Numbered from the stretch's first letter, positions 1 through 11,455 are shown. The stretch: 64,000 nt of DNA from Roridomyces roridus (GCA_029378245.1 JARKIF010000065.1:124001-188000), one strand, 5' to 3'. Notes: generated from the sequence alone by a model not told the origin. Program-made: numbers and translations.

Positions 1-1385
1 GTGACCATTCCAGTCAGCAAATAAGCGACTACGGCGCCATGAAATGCTACATTTGAAATTAATAGAGGACTCCCGCTTATACGTAGTGAGCGCTGAACTT
101 CCCTTTCACCCCCACTGACCAAGTTGCCTACAAGGATGGATGGATACTAGCAGCTTCCACAACACGGTCGACGGCGATTACTCTGTTCGAGTCCAGGCTA
201 CGCCATGGTCTGTCCTGGAAGGAACCTTTTTTTCGTTTTCTCCGACAAGGCATGAAAATCGCTTCACACTCCACGAGGATACAATATGTATGTATCTCGC
301 TACTGGCGCCATCTTCCTGTGCGTCCTCCATCTGCGGGCCACAGTTTGCCTTGATGGCATCCCGTTCGAATCGGGGTCGTTCCGTGTCACTGTCATCGTA
401 GCGTGGTTTTTCTTGGACACGAGAAACGACCAGTGGAGGTTCCCTTCGACAGGAACAACAGTTAGACTTTAGTCCTGTCCTCGACTACGGTCAAGTGCCT
501 TGAACGCCAGTTCAGCCAATCACCAGTCTCAGAGACAGTTGACGCACTGGACAATTACTCGGACAAGGGATTGATACACAAGTACCTGACTTTTGCAAGA
601 TCTTTTTGGTTATCAGCGGCCGACTTTCCATTGAGATAAGAAGAGAGGACTCCCCGTTTGATAGCACGCGGTGCGGAAGAACGCCTTCGCTGTGACCTCC
701 TCTTTTGGAAACCCCGTTCGATTCGGGACCGAGCCTTGCGCTTTGTAGCCGCCTTAGACCTTTTTGTCTCCTTCGTGCTCAAGCGCTCAAATGGCCCATC
801 TTATCCCAACCGTTGGCCAAATTTCCTGAAAGTGGCTGGGATCGGATCTCAGTGTCTTTCATCCAAGGCTGGGATGCCAGATGACCTTTTTTCTTCCCGT
901 CATTCCCCCCCCCCCCCAGTCGACCATGCCATTCAGGATGCTCCGAACGCCGGCCTCATGGGTACCAGGTGTCCAGCACACAACTACGACGCAAAAGGTG
1001 TGCTGCACTTGACGCATCTCACCATGCCTCAACTAGGGACCGCTGTTGTCCCAAACAACTCGGTCGACGTGGATTAGTCTGTTCGACTCAGGGCTACGCT
1101 CATTGCAAGAAAATCGTAAAATCTTTCTGGGTTCCAGGAGGAGGCTCCATCAAGGCGCCCGCCTCCCTGCGCTCCGAGGCCGTTGGGATCTCCCCGGACG
1201 GTGCAAGGAGCAACGGCCCGTTGCTGCTGGGCACTCAGTTACATAAGCGAAGGCCAAGTTCTATTTCATGCCACGGGGGCCTTTGCCAAGAAGAGAGAAC
1301 TAGATCCACAACTGGTAGTACAGATATCCGAAATAAATTAATCACATAGCCTTAGATCAAGAGTAGGCGGCCACCCTCGGACCCA
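1..1385. other. gene-free stretch with tRNA T-arm-like motifs
   Basis: No convincing gene is visible. The stretch holds T-arm-like motifs on the plus strand around 186, 361-376 (CCCGTTCGAATCGGGG), 712-728 and 1078-1093. The first three are followed by T runs at 227-233, 407-411 and 761-765, about 30 nt downstream. See the findings on B-box/T-run units. Confidence 0.6.
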
Positions 1386-2011
1386 TTACCACCCAGCAGC
1401 CACCGCCGGATCCACCGGCCCTCTCATCGACATCCGTTTCCGTGACACAGTCGGGGCAGGTCCCTTCGGCCGTGTGCCCGACGAGGATTCGACCATCACG
1501 GAGATGTCAGCGACGGACAGAGACTGGGGATTAACGGGGGTGGGGAGAGGGGCTGGAACTTACGGGCGCGCCGAGAGGTGGGTAGAACGCGTTTGGCTGC
1601 ACGGAGGAGGGCGGTAATGGGCGAGACGCTGGGGAGAGTGGGCGGGTTCATTTCTAGTCAGGAGAGTGAGTGGAGAATGGAATGAGAGGTGAGAAAACAC
1701 ACCTTGGGCCTCTGTCAGAACAAATGGGCGGCGGGTGTACTTGGGAGGTGCGGAGTGGTGGCTATCCTCTGAGCGCGACTCGTAGTCGTACGGGAAGGCA
1801 AATAAATAGCTGGTGCGTTTGGACTACGAAGCTAGTCAGCATGGTCGAGGCTGGTGGCTTGAAGGAAGGATAGACTCACTGAATCGCAGGCCGATCTAAG
1901 CCGTGTCTCTCGTGGGAGGGAGTCGACGGAGTCTCGCCGGGTAGAGGAGATGCTGCCGATGCCATCTGAGGTGCCCGAGAGGATTCTTGTGAGTTCAGAA
2001 GTGGAAGACAT
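1386..2011 (-). CDS. hypothetical multi-exon protein
   Basis: I do not recognise this protein. The ATG at 2011-2009 lies in a CAAACATG context. Exon 1 (2011-1880) encodes 44 residues, starting MSSTSELTRILSG, and ends at a GTGAGT donor. Introns at 1824-1879 and 1654-1702 have good ends and keep the frame into SKRTSYLFAFPYDYES and then MNPPTLPSVSPITALLRA. The 3' end is unresolved. A GTAAGT intron at 1524-1563 gives a stop at 1507. Alternatively the last exon reads ADISVMVESSSGTRPKG and stops at 1386, but then the phase does not close. The product would be about 119-160 residues, Ser/Pro/Arg-rich, with no signal peptide or membrane segment. Frame continuity across two introns is the main reason to call it a gene. 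Confidence 0.45.
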
Positions 2012-2529
2012 GTTTGGAGGAGGGTGTTTGAGATGAAGATGGGAGAGGATGGCGGGCAATTTATGTGCGTAGTTGACACAGGGGGCGGAAGGAATATTTG
2101 CATCCGCTCATTTGCCGTTCCGTCATCCGTGTCTTTGATCGTCGATCCCGCGCGGGACCGCGGTGTATGATGATTGAAGTTGCTCTGAGTGCTATTTCTG
2201 GGTGGGCGGTTTGGTATTCTCAGCGTTCAATGACTATTGCACGGAGACTTCAAAACTGCGTTCAAATCTTGTTCAACTCAACAAATCAAAGGTTTCGGCT
2301 TGACACCGCCGCTCGGCAAAGCATCACTGATCGCCTTCGAGGCTTCACGATCATGTGACCCACATGTTGCATCGTCTCCGACTTGAAGCAATGTTCGAAT
2401 CCTTTTTTGAAATTGTCTGGAATAGACGACACTTGAATAAATACAAGATGAAAATTCACAGTGACAAGTTGGTGACAAGTTACAGCTCTGCAAATCCGAA
2501 ATACTGCTTTCAAACTCAGGCAAAATCTC
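2012..2529. other. intergenic region
   Basis: Lies between two minus-strand genes and should hold the promoter of the gene starting at 2011. No ORF, repeat or motif that I can support. Confidence 0.5.
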
Positions 2530-3419
2530 CTACTGCGCCGCAATCGCCGCCTGAATATGAGCTATCTCTGCATTCGCAGCGGCAGCGTTGATCCGAGGTG
2601 CCACCTGCGCCTGAAGATGCTGGATGGCAACATGTTCCTCGGCAATAAGAAGGGGAGTGGGAACTGCCACGACGGTGCCGTTGATGATCTCGAACACCTG
2701 CTTCTGGAGGGAGCCAACTTGGCTCGAGAGGTTGTAGTGTTTGGTGGAACTAAAAGAGCGATGAGCACCATATCGGGGAGTAATTTGAGAGAGAGAGACA
2801 ACTTACCCATCCTTGGACCCAGACCAAACTGTGAAGCTCCCCTTGTACACGATCACCATGTTGTCGACGCCGGTGATTGACTGCGCCATAATCACGTCGG
2901 CTTGGTGAACGAGGCTGAGAGTGAGCTTCTCGGAGACGTAGGAGTTGCCGGCTGGGACGGTGTGGTATCCTTGAGAGAGGGCACTTTTGGCAACGCTCGC
3001 TATGCTATTTGGACATATAAGCGGAGTACAGCGGTCTGAGAGAGGAAATCAACTTACAACGAGTCGACGGTGACGGGTGCCGTCGTCGCGCTTGCAGCGT
3101 GGGCAGCACTGGTAGTGTGGGTCGCACTGGCAGCCTCGTGGGTCGCACTGGCAGCCTCGTGGGTCACACTGGCAGCCTCGTGGGTCGCACTGGCAGCCTC
3201 GTGGGTCGCACTGGCAGCCTCGTGGGTCGCACTGGCAGCGAGTTTGCTGGCGTCACTCGGTACGGTGCCCAGCGACTCTTCAGCACCAACTTCGGACCAG
3301 TCCACGGACGCGAGCGCGTTGATGAAGTCGTAGAGGATCTCAAGCCCGACCTTGTTGGGTGCGTAAGTGATGTAGACGGTGGAGGAGGTGTCGTTGAGGG
3401 TGGAGGTGTAAGATCCCAT
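2530..3419 (-). CDS. hypothetical protein with heptad AASATHE repeats
   Basis: I do not recognise the family. Three exons join cleanly: 3058-3419, 2807-3004 and 2530-2749. The introns are 3005-3057 (GTAAGT donor, AAATAG acceptor) and 2750-2806 (GTAAGT donor, TTTTAG acceptor). The product is 259 residues. An N-terminal part (MGSYTSTLNDTSSTVYITY...) is followed by six AASATHE-type heptads, an Ala/Thr-rich linker, a segment SQGYHTVPAGNSYVSEKL, and an Ala/Gln-rich, probably helical or coiled-coil C terminus ending HIQAAIAAQ. There is no signal peptide. The start could lie upstream, since the frame stays open, but MGSYTS is where coding-like composition begins. A structural role for the repeat linker is only a guess. 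Confidence 0.6.
3118..3240 (-). repeat. 21-bp coding tandem repeat
   Basis: About six near-perfect 21-bp units (plus-strand unit GTGGGTCGCACTGGCAGCCTC, here split as GTGGGTCGCAC TGGCAGCCTC) encode AASATHE heptads in the gene at 2530-3419. One unit carries a Val variant. Unit number is a likely polymorphism. Confidence 0.9.
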
Positions 3420-3853
3420 TATAGTCTTTGAGATGACCAGTTTGGGAGTTGGTGACTCAAGGTTTCCTGGGTGGGCAAAGGAGCACCGGGTTGTTGGATT
3501 GAAGAGTTCAAGGGTCAGGCCCAGTGAAAAGTCGATGGAATCATATGGTATGAAATGGTAAGATACGAGATCGGCTAAGGGTGTCAGGAATGAAGCCGTA
3601 TAATACCGTGTGTTCACTATTGTGCCCAAAACGCCGATATGCAGTGGTATCATTTGGGATGGAATGGTGATTTTACCGGGTAAGCGCGGGTAAGCGCAGG
3701 TATGGTTTGGGATTGAATGGAATGCTGCGTGTTGCTGACAGATGCCTCCCAGGATTCTTTGGTAACAATGGGATTGATTAAAAGCTACATACTACATGGT
3801 ACTCTATATGGTGTATGCTGCGAAATACCCTCCGAAAATATGTCCCGTCACAA

Positions 3854-4435
3854 TTACCCTCTTGTAGGCTCGGGATCGTCTTTCTCTACATGGATGTCAG
3901 CGTCAGGGAGTGGAATAGAATTGATGACATACCAACTCTTTCGTGTACGTCTCGCAAGCCTGTGGCGATGTGAGTATCATATGCAGTAACAAATCAAGCC
4001 ACTCACATGAAATATTCGTAGGACCAGGAGCAGGGGTACTTCAAAATGAAATGAATAAGTGGGAATGGCAGCAGCCGGGCAAGGAAGAGCTCACCGCAAT
4101 GATACGCCGACGCCGGGGAATTTCACACTATCAGGGACTGCTGAAATGAGTGAATATTCCCGATACATGTAGATAGTGACGCGGACCCACATTGACACGG
4201 TGAGAGGGCTCCTCCGATACTCGAGAACCTGTAGACAAAGTTCAGATAGACATCAAAATTCCACAAGGTCGGCGGCAGTGCGCACCGATGAACGCTGTAG
4301 GTACCGAAGGCCAGGACATCGGACCGGGGAGAGAGGAAGAGAGAGGAAGGAGCCTGAGAGGTATCTGTCTATCCCTCGGCAGCGCAAGTCGGCGGGGGAG
4401 ATGGACTTAGTGCTGCAGAGCGGAAGGTGCTGCAT
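3854..4435 (-). CDS. hypothetical small multi-exon protein
   Basis: I do not recognise the product. Five exons keep one open frame for 124 residues: 4286-4435, 4095-4228, 4007-4038, 3933-3959 and 3854-3885. The introns are 4229-4285 (GTGCGC/CTACAG), 4039-4094 (GTGAGC/TTGAAG), 3960-4006 (GTGAGT/CCACAG) and 3886-3932 (GTATGT/ATGTAG). Exon 1 starts MQHLPLCSTKSISPADL. The middle reads VSMWVRVTIYMYREYS, then VPDSVKFPGVGVSLR. The C terminus is charged (HERVEKDDPEPTRG) before TAA. Four consecutive introns with closed phases make this hard to obtain by chance. Two exons are very short (27 and 32 nt). The gene could continue downstream through a further GTAATT intron. Function unknown. Confidence 0.55.
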
Positions 4436-5440
4436 GGCGGTGGGAGGAAAGAGAAGTGGCCGCTAAGTTTTTTGACATCGGCTTATAAGTAGAGTCTTGC
4501 GGGCACATGTATGGGTCGATTTTAGGAGCGCTGAAACATTTGAATCCGCTAACAGAGTGAACGGGCGGGATGGATTGAGATGAACAATTGATGCATGTCA
4601 CACTGTGTGCAGATCATCCCAGAAGATACCAAACTATCACAGAGTAACCATCTCACCGAGACTCCATAACATTTAATCCCAAACCATTTCACCGACTTTT
4701 CACTGGGGGTCAGGCTTTATATGCTCTTGGTACGATTATTCAAGAGCGTGGAACGCGGGACTTGCCGAGTCCCCTGGTGCCTGTTCGATGTCGGACTCCG
4801 AATTTAGCGCGTTCGTGGTTGGTTTCACGGTGTAGGCCCCGGCTTCTCAGCGGCACGGAGACGGCATCCCAGCGGCACGGTGTGAACACCCAGTGAGATG
4901 CAAGGCGAAATAAGTTCGCGCATGATGCCAACCTCCGAGAGCCACCGCCTGTTGGCTTCGTTCCCCTTGCCCTGGTCAAAGATACTTGACTGTGAGAGGC
5001 GATGGTGGTAGATGCGGAGCCATGAGCTCCGACAGCACGGTTAAATTCGAACCTGTCTGAAGCTGGAACAATGACGGAGTCTGGGCTGACTCGGATTGCT
5101 GAGCAGCATAAGTAGATGGTGCGGACCAGGGAAGAAACTGGCCGGGCTATCGGAGGTTTGTGAATCTCGCTCATGGGAATGAACAAGGAACGGACGAAGA
5201 ATCAGCCTCGGGTGGCGCATCAGACTCGGAGTTCATGGCGGGGTCTTGGCGCGCCGCAGACAGATCGATTCACCGGACTCGGAAGCAATAGTGCTCTCAT
5301 CATGACGTGCCAGCGCTCTTTCCACAAACGTCCTTTTGTTTCTCTAAGAGGAGGAATGGGCTGCGGATGGGTCTTCGGAAGAAGGACAGTTCGGCATCTC
5401 GGCTGACGTCGCGTCACGCGTGTCACGACCTCAAGGCATC
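4436..5440. other. intergenic region
   Basis: No gene supported. A minus-strand open frame at 4740-5186 (148 codons) begins MSEIHKPPIARPVSSL from an internal Met, but it shows no family signature or splice support. Confidence 0.4.
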
Positions 5441-5448
5441 CTCTGGCG

Positions 5449-7007
5449 CAAGGGGGTGTCAACTTTCGAAAAACGGATATCCACTCAAAAAGTTTTTTAA
5501 GCCCTCCACTGGGACCCCTCCCCCCCTCCCCCCACCATATAGGGCAGGTGTTTCCCACGATCAGCTCTGCCATCAAAATTTGATCTCAATCAGCTCGATC
5601 TCCCGTTTACGAGAACTTGCTAAGTTCTCGTTCTTTTAAAATTCAGTCAGGCCAGAATCCGGACAACTTTTTATACGGATTCAGACTTTTGATGAAGGCG
5701 GCTGTGCTGTTTCCTTTTTGCGGCTACAATCAGCAATTTTGACAGCTGCCATCAGTGAGTTTTTCCTTTCTCTCCAGAGCATTCAATTTCCGCTGAAATG
5801 ACCTGAAATTTTGCAAGCACACTCCTAGTACCTGGACTCGAGTTTTGTTCCCCCAAGGTGAGGTCTCATTTCGGATATTACATATGATATCTGTGATTTG
5901 CCTGTCATTTGCAATCAGTCCCTTTTGAGTCAACCAGAGACCCTGGATCTCTGGGATGCGGTTAGGCTGAAGAAGGAGGTGTAATATTGCCTAGAACCCC
6001 CTCCTTGTAAATTACAAAAAATCCTCGCAGCCGAAAGAACATACATTCTGTGATGGATGTTCATATGCATCAGCACTGATTCCCCGTGTCCTCACTGAGA
6101 TTCCATCTTTTGTGTGAGATATTGGAGCAGATTGAGGACAAATCTCTGTCTGAAAGTGTGCACAGAGCCCACATTTCCCTCAAAACCCTGGATGGTCTAG
6201 ACTAGATCACCAAGTGACTGCTCCACAGCCTACGGGCTGCTGGCCTGTTGAGTACTCGTCTTTTTCACCACAGTTACACCAAGATGTAGTGAGCTCTGGG
6301 TCCTGTTGAGACAGAAGGTTCAAATGACGCCAGACAAACTACTTAATGTTGACTTAATGTTCTGCTATTAGCTACCCTGGGCTTGGCAGTGTAAGGCAAA
6401 CTGACTGCAGAAATGCATACATAGGCTCTTCCTTGAGTTGTCTAGGGCACTGTGGGGCATTTTCGATGCTCTGCCAGTTGGATATTTGGGACAGAGCAAT
6501 GAGGGATCAAAGATTGATCAAAGGTGTCACAATAATCACGTCACTGCAAGCCGGGTTCTCTACACAGCCACACATTCACATTTGATTTCACCCAACACAC
6601 TGTGTACATCATTCACACAAGTAAGTTCTCGTCTATGCCGTGCTCTGCAACGGCCCGTACCCCCAAGTGCAAATTCAGCCACCGGTTCCCTACAAAGGTG
6701 AAGATATACTGACACAGTGCATTTTGAGTACAAGGGCACCCAGCTCTCAACCAGGATTGCCATTATGTTTGTCCAAAACCACCCAGAATAGTCTGATGCC
6801 ATCAATGTCAGCCCAATTAGGAAATTTTCATCAATCTTGCTCCTGAGTCTGCAAAAAGCACCTCCTTGGTGTAGAACTGTGTTTCTGGTGGTTTTACACT
6901 CCTCTGCAACTTTTTTGAAATGCAGGTCAAAAAGTTTTTTAAGCCCTCCTGGGGGACCCCCCCCTCCCCCACCCGGTGTCAAAATTTCGGCCGTTGACAC
7001 CCCCTTG
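5449..7007. mobile_element. non-autonomous hAT-type DNA transposon (1.56 kb)
   Basis: The ends form a terminal inverted repeat, CAAGGGGGTGTCAAC at 5449 and its complement ending at 7007. Both sides are flanked by a perfect 8-bp direct duplication, CTCTGGCG, at 5441-5448 and 7008-7015. An 8-bp duplication with CA-starting termini is the hAT pattern. Subterminal segments at about 5486-5535 and 6927-6972 share AAAAAGTTTTTTAAGCCCTC followed by C-rich tracts. The interior has no ORF long enough for a hAT transposase, so it would need one supplied in trans. The identical 8-bp flanks suggest a fairly young insertion. Confidence 0.85.
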
Positions 7008-7059
7008 CTCTGGCGAGTCCTGAAGGGCGTTTGGTATAGTTGTGGGGGAAAATGCGAAC

Positions 7060-7112
7060 AAAAAAAACTCCCATTTCAGTTCCACTATGACCCAGCCGCG
7101 ATTCGAACGAGG
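7060..7112 (-). repeat. tRNA T-arm-like motif with T-run
   Basis: On the minus strand a T-arm-like motif (complement of GCGATTCGAACGAGG, around 7098-7112) is followed about 30 nt downstream by eight Ts (plus-strand As at 7060-7067). It belongs to the dispersed B-box/T-run units described in the findings. Confidence 0.5.
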
Positions 7113-7783
7113 ATACCTACCCTGCCGAAGTCAAGTGAGGACGAGTCGGATGGAATGCAGGTGCGGACGGGCCGTGGCCCGTCCTTCCAGGGCTTGAGTC
7201 CCGCCCATACGAATCAAATACGAATAATGCACCAGGTCCCATTGAGAAGAAGTTGTGTGTTCCAACCACAAATCAAGGTTTTGCAAGGTTTCGGCTTGCG
7301 TCGGCAAGTGCATCAGTGATGGGTAATCTACACGTGACGTGTCCCTGCTTGTCTTCTCCCGTCACCCGCGTCGGTTTCTGGGGCTCATCCGTCGGCGTTT
7401 CTTATCCACGTTTCCTGCCTCTCGTCAACAGGAGCTGTCTTTCTTGTCCACCGGCATTGGCGCTTGTCTGGGACTCAGGGCCTCGAGATGCACATTGGTC
7501 GTGCTCACCACGGAACTTCGTGGTTTTTCGCCAACCATAGATGGGGTGCCCGTCGAAACAGCACTATGCAGCGTGAGTACCTCTCGAAACCTACCACGCA
7601 CGACTGTCTCCAAGATGCTTGCATAGCAGAGCGCCGAGGACGGTGTCCCAAGCTGCCCATCTCCACTCTAAAACCTGAATCCCTCCTCCCCTCAGACCAC
7701 CGCGACATTTCTCACGTCCGATTGGTGCGTGTCTTCGTCGCAGACACATCGACTCCATCGTACTTCCACTCTGGCGGCGAACC

Positions 7784-8576
7784 ATGGCAGTCGGGCTCAC
7801 GAGCTCACACTCGCTTTCCCGATAACACCCGCGGTTTCTTCTATTGTGCCCCACGACCCGGTCTCCCAACTATCGCCTCGAGCGTACGATTTCGATGCAC
7901 ACCCAGCCCTTCGCCGTCTTCGTTTGCTGAAGGCCACGACCTCCTCCTCCCCAACGGCCTCCCATGGCAGATTCTCGTCGGGCAAGCAGCCATCTCGTAC
8001 CCCGGACTCCGCGCTGCCCTCATCCACGAAGGATTCCTCACACCGCAAGCGGTGGAGGAGTGGCATACGCGGCTGGGAAAGACGCACGGCAGGCTCTCGG
8101 CGGCGCTCACCATGTTCAGTCTGCATCAACTCTTCCCGATCAACTTTGCCGCTGGGCTGGTCCTACACGTCGTCCCACCCGACACGCAGCGTGTAGCGAA
8201 ACTGTGGCTGAGTCAGATCTTCAGAACGGTGGTCGATGGCAAGTCGATTCAGCCATTCAGGGGTATGTGGGGCATTTGCTCCGTCGTGGACTTTCCTTTG
8301 CTAACTTTCATTCTCGTAGGGACGGGGCTCGCACAATTCGAGGTATCACCCGTCAATCCGGACATCCTACACCTGCGCATAGTGAAACTGGTCGAACCTG
8401 TATCCCGCACGGTTCCCCAAGACGTTGCGGGCGGGATGCCACTACCCCGCGAGGGCGAGCTGTTTCATCATCGACCACGAAGCGATGGTGTATGCAAGCC
8501 GTGGGGGTTTAATTTGCGAAGGCAGAATAAGCTTGGGGTGGCGTTTAGGATGCTGGTTGGACGGTTGGATACATAG
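7784..8576 (+). CDS. hypothetical protein, possible frameshift
   Basis: I do not recognise the family. The 3' part is clearly coding. A frame reading GHDLLLPNGLPWQILVGQ runs through LRAALIHEGFLTPQAVEEW and LHQLFPINFAAGLVLHVV to an intron at 8263-8319 (GTATGT donor, TAACTTTC branch region, CGTAG acceptor). It resumes as TGLAQFEVSPVNPDILHL and ends GVAFRMLVGRLDT at 8576. Upstream, coding-like sequence (RAYDFDAHPALRRLRL) lies in another frame. The two frames meet near 7921-7930, where a TTT run may have lost one base. This could be a real frameshift or a sequencing indel. The ATG at 7784 is a guess. The coding part is roughly 250 residues, soluble, with no transmembrane segment. Confidence 0.5.
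8263..8319 (+). other. intron
   Basis: GTATGT donor, CTAAC branch point and TCTCGTAG acceptor. Removal joins PFRG to TGLAQFEVSP in frame. Confidence 0.8.
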
Positions 8577-8750
8577 GTGAGAATGGCGTGCATCGAGTTC
8601 GAGGGATGGGATTAACACGTTTAGATCGAATTGAAAACCAAACGACTTAGCGTGCACTTGTGTTCACCTCGCTCCCGACACGAGTCAAACACAGGGTATT
8701 AGTACAATTACACCAAACTTGCTAAAATACTTGATCTAAGGTACGTTCAG

Positions 8751-10163
8751 CTACGCGAGCGCCTGCTCCATCTTGGGCAACAACGACTCCTCGCTCCACA
8801 ACCAAATCTGCGAGCTATCCTGCTCCGCCCACGCCGCGCCCGTCCAAAAGGTATTCTTCCTCCCCTCGAGCGCATACAGATCCTCGTAAAACCCGCGTGC
8901 AACGGCCTGTGGGGAGACGTGCAACCGGAACGGAGCGTGGTTCTTGAGGAAGTCGAACGAGATCTCCGACGCCTTGCCCCCGCCCACCTTCAGGACTTCA
9001 GCTGTGATGAGCTTTTTGATCCGCTCGTCCGTCCAGCCCGAGGGCTCGATCGCGCCGAACCACGATGCGAATCGGCTGCCGGAGAGAGGCTGGAACGAGA
9101 ATGCCCCGGGGAGGGTGAGGAGGTGGAACGGGGTGTTGGTGCCGACGTTGGTGTATGACGTGTTGGAGGGGAGGTGTGGGGCGTTGACGACGGTGACGCC
9201 GTACGTAAAGGCCGTGAATTGGCTGAAAACGGAGTGCTCCTGTGCGTCGAGGTCGAGGGACGCGGCATGCAGGGAGTCGAGCGTGTTGGGGATTGCGACG
9301 AGGAGCTTGCGTGCTTGGACCAGCGTGGTGTTGGAGCCCGTCGTCGATAGCACGCACACGGGTGATGGTGGATGGAACCCGAAACACGCGCCGGAGCGGT
9401 CGACGCCGGTGATGGTGCTATTCAAAAACACGTTCTCGGCGCCGAGGTAGCGTGCTGCTGCGTTGTAAATGTCCTGGTTGTCCCCGGACAAGGGGTTGAC
9501 GAAGCCCTGGCTGAGCGCGGCGACGATCTTGTTCTCGAACGCGTGGATGGCCTGGTACGTCGGGAGTGTCCACAGGTTGCCGATGTTCTGCGAGAACTGG
9601 TCGAATGTGTGGAGCAGAGCGGTGAAGTTGTGCTTCTCAGCAAAGACCGTGAAGGGCTCGAGCAGCTCGGCGGGGATGGGGTAAGTCAGGTTCTCGTACG
9701 AGAGACTGAGGTATGGGTAATTTTCACCGATGTAGGTTAGGTACTCGGTCAGCACAGGCCCAAAGGCAGCTGCTGAGTCGGCAGCGCCGTCAAAGCCCGG
9801 CGCAGGCTTGCCCGTGTTGAAGTCGAGCCAGGCGTTGGCGGCGCCACCCTGAGCTGCTGGACCGACGGGGACGCCGAGGAGGGAAAAGTAGTCGGTGTTC
9901 AGGGTGTTGTTGTAGTAGAGGATGACGCCGAGGTTGTGGGGCGCACCGGTGTCGGGATCATGGTAAGTCTCGACGTGTCCACCGAGCCTCCCTTGTCGCT
10001 CGAGGACGGCGACCGAGTGACCGCGCGCGTGGAGGTTGACGGAGGCGTAGGTGCCCGAGGAGCCGCCACCGATGACGACGACATCCCGAGAGATGGTCGT
10101 CTGGGGCTTGGGGTGCGCCTGGGCGAGGAGGAAGAAGGAGGAGGTGAGGAGCGGAAACAACAT
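8751..10163 (-). CDS. secreted FAD-dependent oxidoreductase (amine-oxidase/CpaO-like)
   Basis: A 470-residue single-exon protein. I chose the Met at 10163 because it opens a signal peptide (MLFPLLTSSFFLLAQA, hydrophobic with Ala at the cut). The longer open frame upstream lacks coding character. Residues about 27-40 contain the Rossmann FAD-binding glycine motif VVVIGGGSSGTYAS, followed by VLERQGRLGGHVETY, the conserved GGxxxT/Y segment of the NAD_binding_8/flavin amine-oxidase fold. Known relatives, such as beta-cyclopiazonate dehydrogenase-like fungal enzymes, oxidise small metabolites with FAD. The exact substrate is not deducible. Several NxS/T sites (NNT, NLT, NFT, NTT, NTS) fit passage through the secretory pathway. 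No secondary-metabolism partner lies next to it, so I infer a stand-alone extracellular or vacuolar oxidoreductase. Confidence 0.85.
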   Translation of the reverse strand: MLFPLLTSSFFLLAQAHPKPQTTISRDVVVIGGGSSGTYASVNLHARGHSVAVLERQGRLGGHVETYHDPDTGAPHNLGVILYYNNTLNTDYFSLLGVPVGPAAQGGAANAWLDFNTGKPAPGFDGAADSAAAFGPVLTEYLTYIGENYPYLSLSYENLTYPIPAELLEPFTVFAEKHNFTALLHTFDQFSQNIGNLWTLPTYQAIHAFENKIVAALSQGFVNPLSGDNQDIYNAAARYLGAENVFLNSTITGVDRSGACFGFHPPSPVCVLSTTGSNTTLVQARKLLVAIPNTLDSLHAASLDLDAQEHSVFSQFTAFTYGVTVVNAPHLPSNTSYTNVGTNTPFHLLTLPGAFSFQPLSGSRFASWFGAIEPSGWTDERIKKLITAEVLKVGGGKASEISFDFLKNHAPFRLHVSPQAVARGFYEDLYALEGRKNTFWTGAAWAEQDSSQIWLWSEESLLPKMEQALA

Positions 10164-10899
10164 GGGTGACCGGTCATGGTTTCCGTCTCTTGACAGTTTA
10201 TATCTTGGCTCTCTAAGCGAACCCTGCTGTCGTAATGATGACGTTGCATTCAACTGATTCCGTTTGCTATCCGCTGCATTCCAGGGCTCAACATCCGACG
10301 ATTGCGGGTCGATCGATCCTCCCGCCCCGAGCATACAGTCGAGACTCGACCCGGTCTCAAATGTTACATATATGTACTTGAAAACATTCTTTCCCATGGC
10401 CAAGCTTCCGCGCATGTGCGTGTACAGCCGCTTCACTAAAGTATCCCCGAGGGGCATGAAACTGCAAATTTACCCCGTGTACGGGTCAGAGCGTCTCCAA
10501 GGGTTCCGCCTCTACGTAGATTTCAGGGCTCAATCGCTTCGGACCTGGATGAACGAGGAAGGATAGGTAAACCGTAATGGTTCTTTCTTCCCCGCCGCGC
10601 TCTGAACTTCTCTGAGCCAACGAGAGTCACCGCCAATCTTCGGCCGGGATCCTCGATCACGAATCAATTCGCTAGCTCGTTGGAGTTGCGTGCTATTGCG
10701 CGACGGCCTTGCATTTTTTGTGTTGATGAACATCTACAGATTGAATGGACTTGACATAGTTCGGCTCGGAGCAGTGTACATATCCATATAATACCTCGGT
10801 ATAATTACAGGCTGCGGCCGAACATCGGTAAGAGTGGCCCATTTTACCACCTCGGGCTGCGAGTCGAATGTTCAACGTTCCACAGCCTCAGACAACAGG
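10164..10899. other. intergenic region upstream of the FAD oxidoreductase
   Basis: Probable promoter region of the minus-strand oxidoreductase gene, with TATATATG-like sequence near 10366-10373. No gene, repeat or RNA that I can support. Confidence 0.4.
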
Positions 10900-11455
10900 C
10901 GCATAGTGAATCCCGAATGGGGTTCTCCCCGTCCTGAGAAACTTCAATTCAACTTACTTAGTTCCTCCCTTTCGCCGTCGGACCACCGAAGCCATCGGCT
11001 CACGGCAGTCTTACGAAAAGCCGCACCGAAGTCAATCTGAAGGGACAGGTTTCATCAAGGTTTCATAAGTATTGACCTCGCAGGCGGCCGACCTGGACTC
11101 CTGACTGTCAATGTCGAATCCAGTGTATTCGCGTGCCTACCGTTCGACTAGGAGATGTGTCATACCACACTTCCCGCTCCTTTCGCCAAAGTTGTGCCAA
11201 ATCTAACATTCCACTGCTCCACCCATGTTTAATGTTTACCTGAGAGCGGTACGTATCAATGACTGGGTACTCTCCATGCAAGTCTGGTTTCCTTATCCCG
11301 GGTCAGGGTACTCGCATTGCCTGCTGGCAGGCACCGTTTTGCGGCTTGAAGCCCGCATCGAATGTCCGCAACGCTACCGTTCGACTCGGAGCAAGCACTA
11401 GTACTGGCATCCAGTGGGCTGATCTTTTTAACCCGGTGCGCACTCTGTGAAAATT
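10900..11455 (+). repeat. diverged tandem repeat, copy 1
   Basis: Matches 11704-12255 throughout. Shared blocks include TTCTCCCC(G/A)TCCTGAGAA near 10922 and 11737, a segment around GCCATCGGC(T/C)CACGGCAGTC, the T-arm-like CCGTTCGACTCGG at 11377-11389, and a terminal GATCTTTTTA (T run at 11425-11429). No coding potential. Confidence 0.75.

Noticed and set aside
4740..5186. 148-codon minus-strand ORF as a gene
   Set aside because: No splice support, no signature, and biased low-complexity composition.
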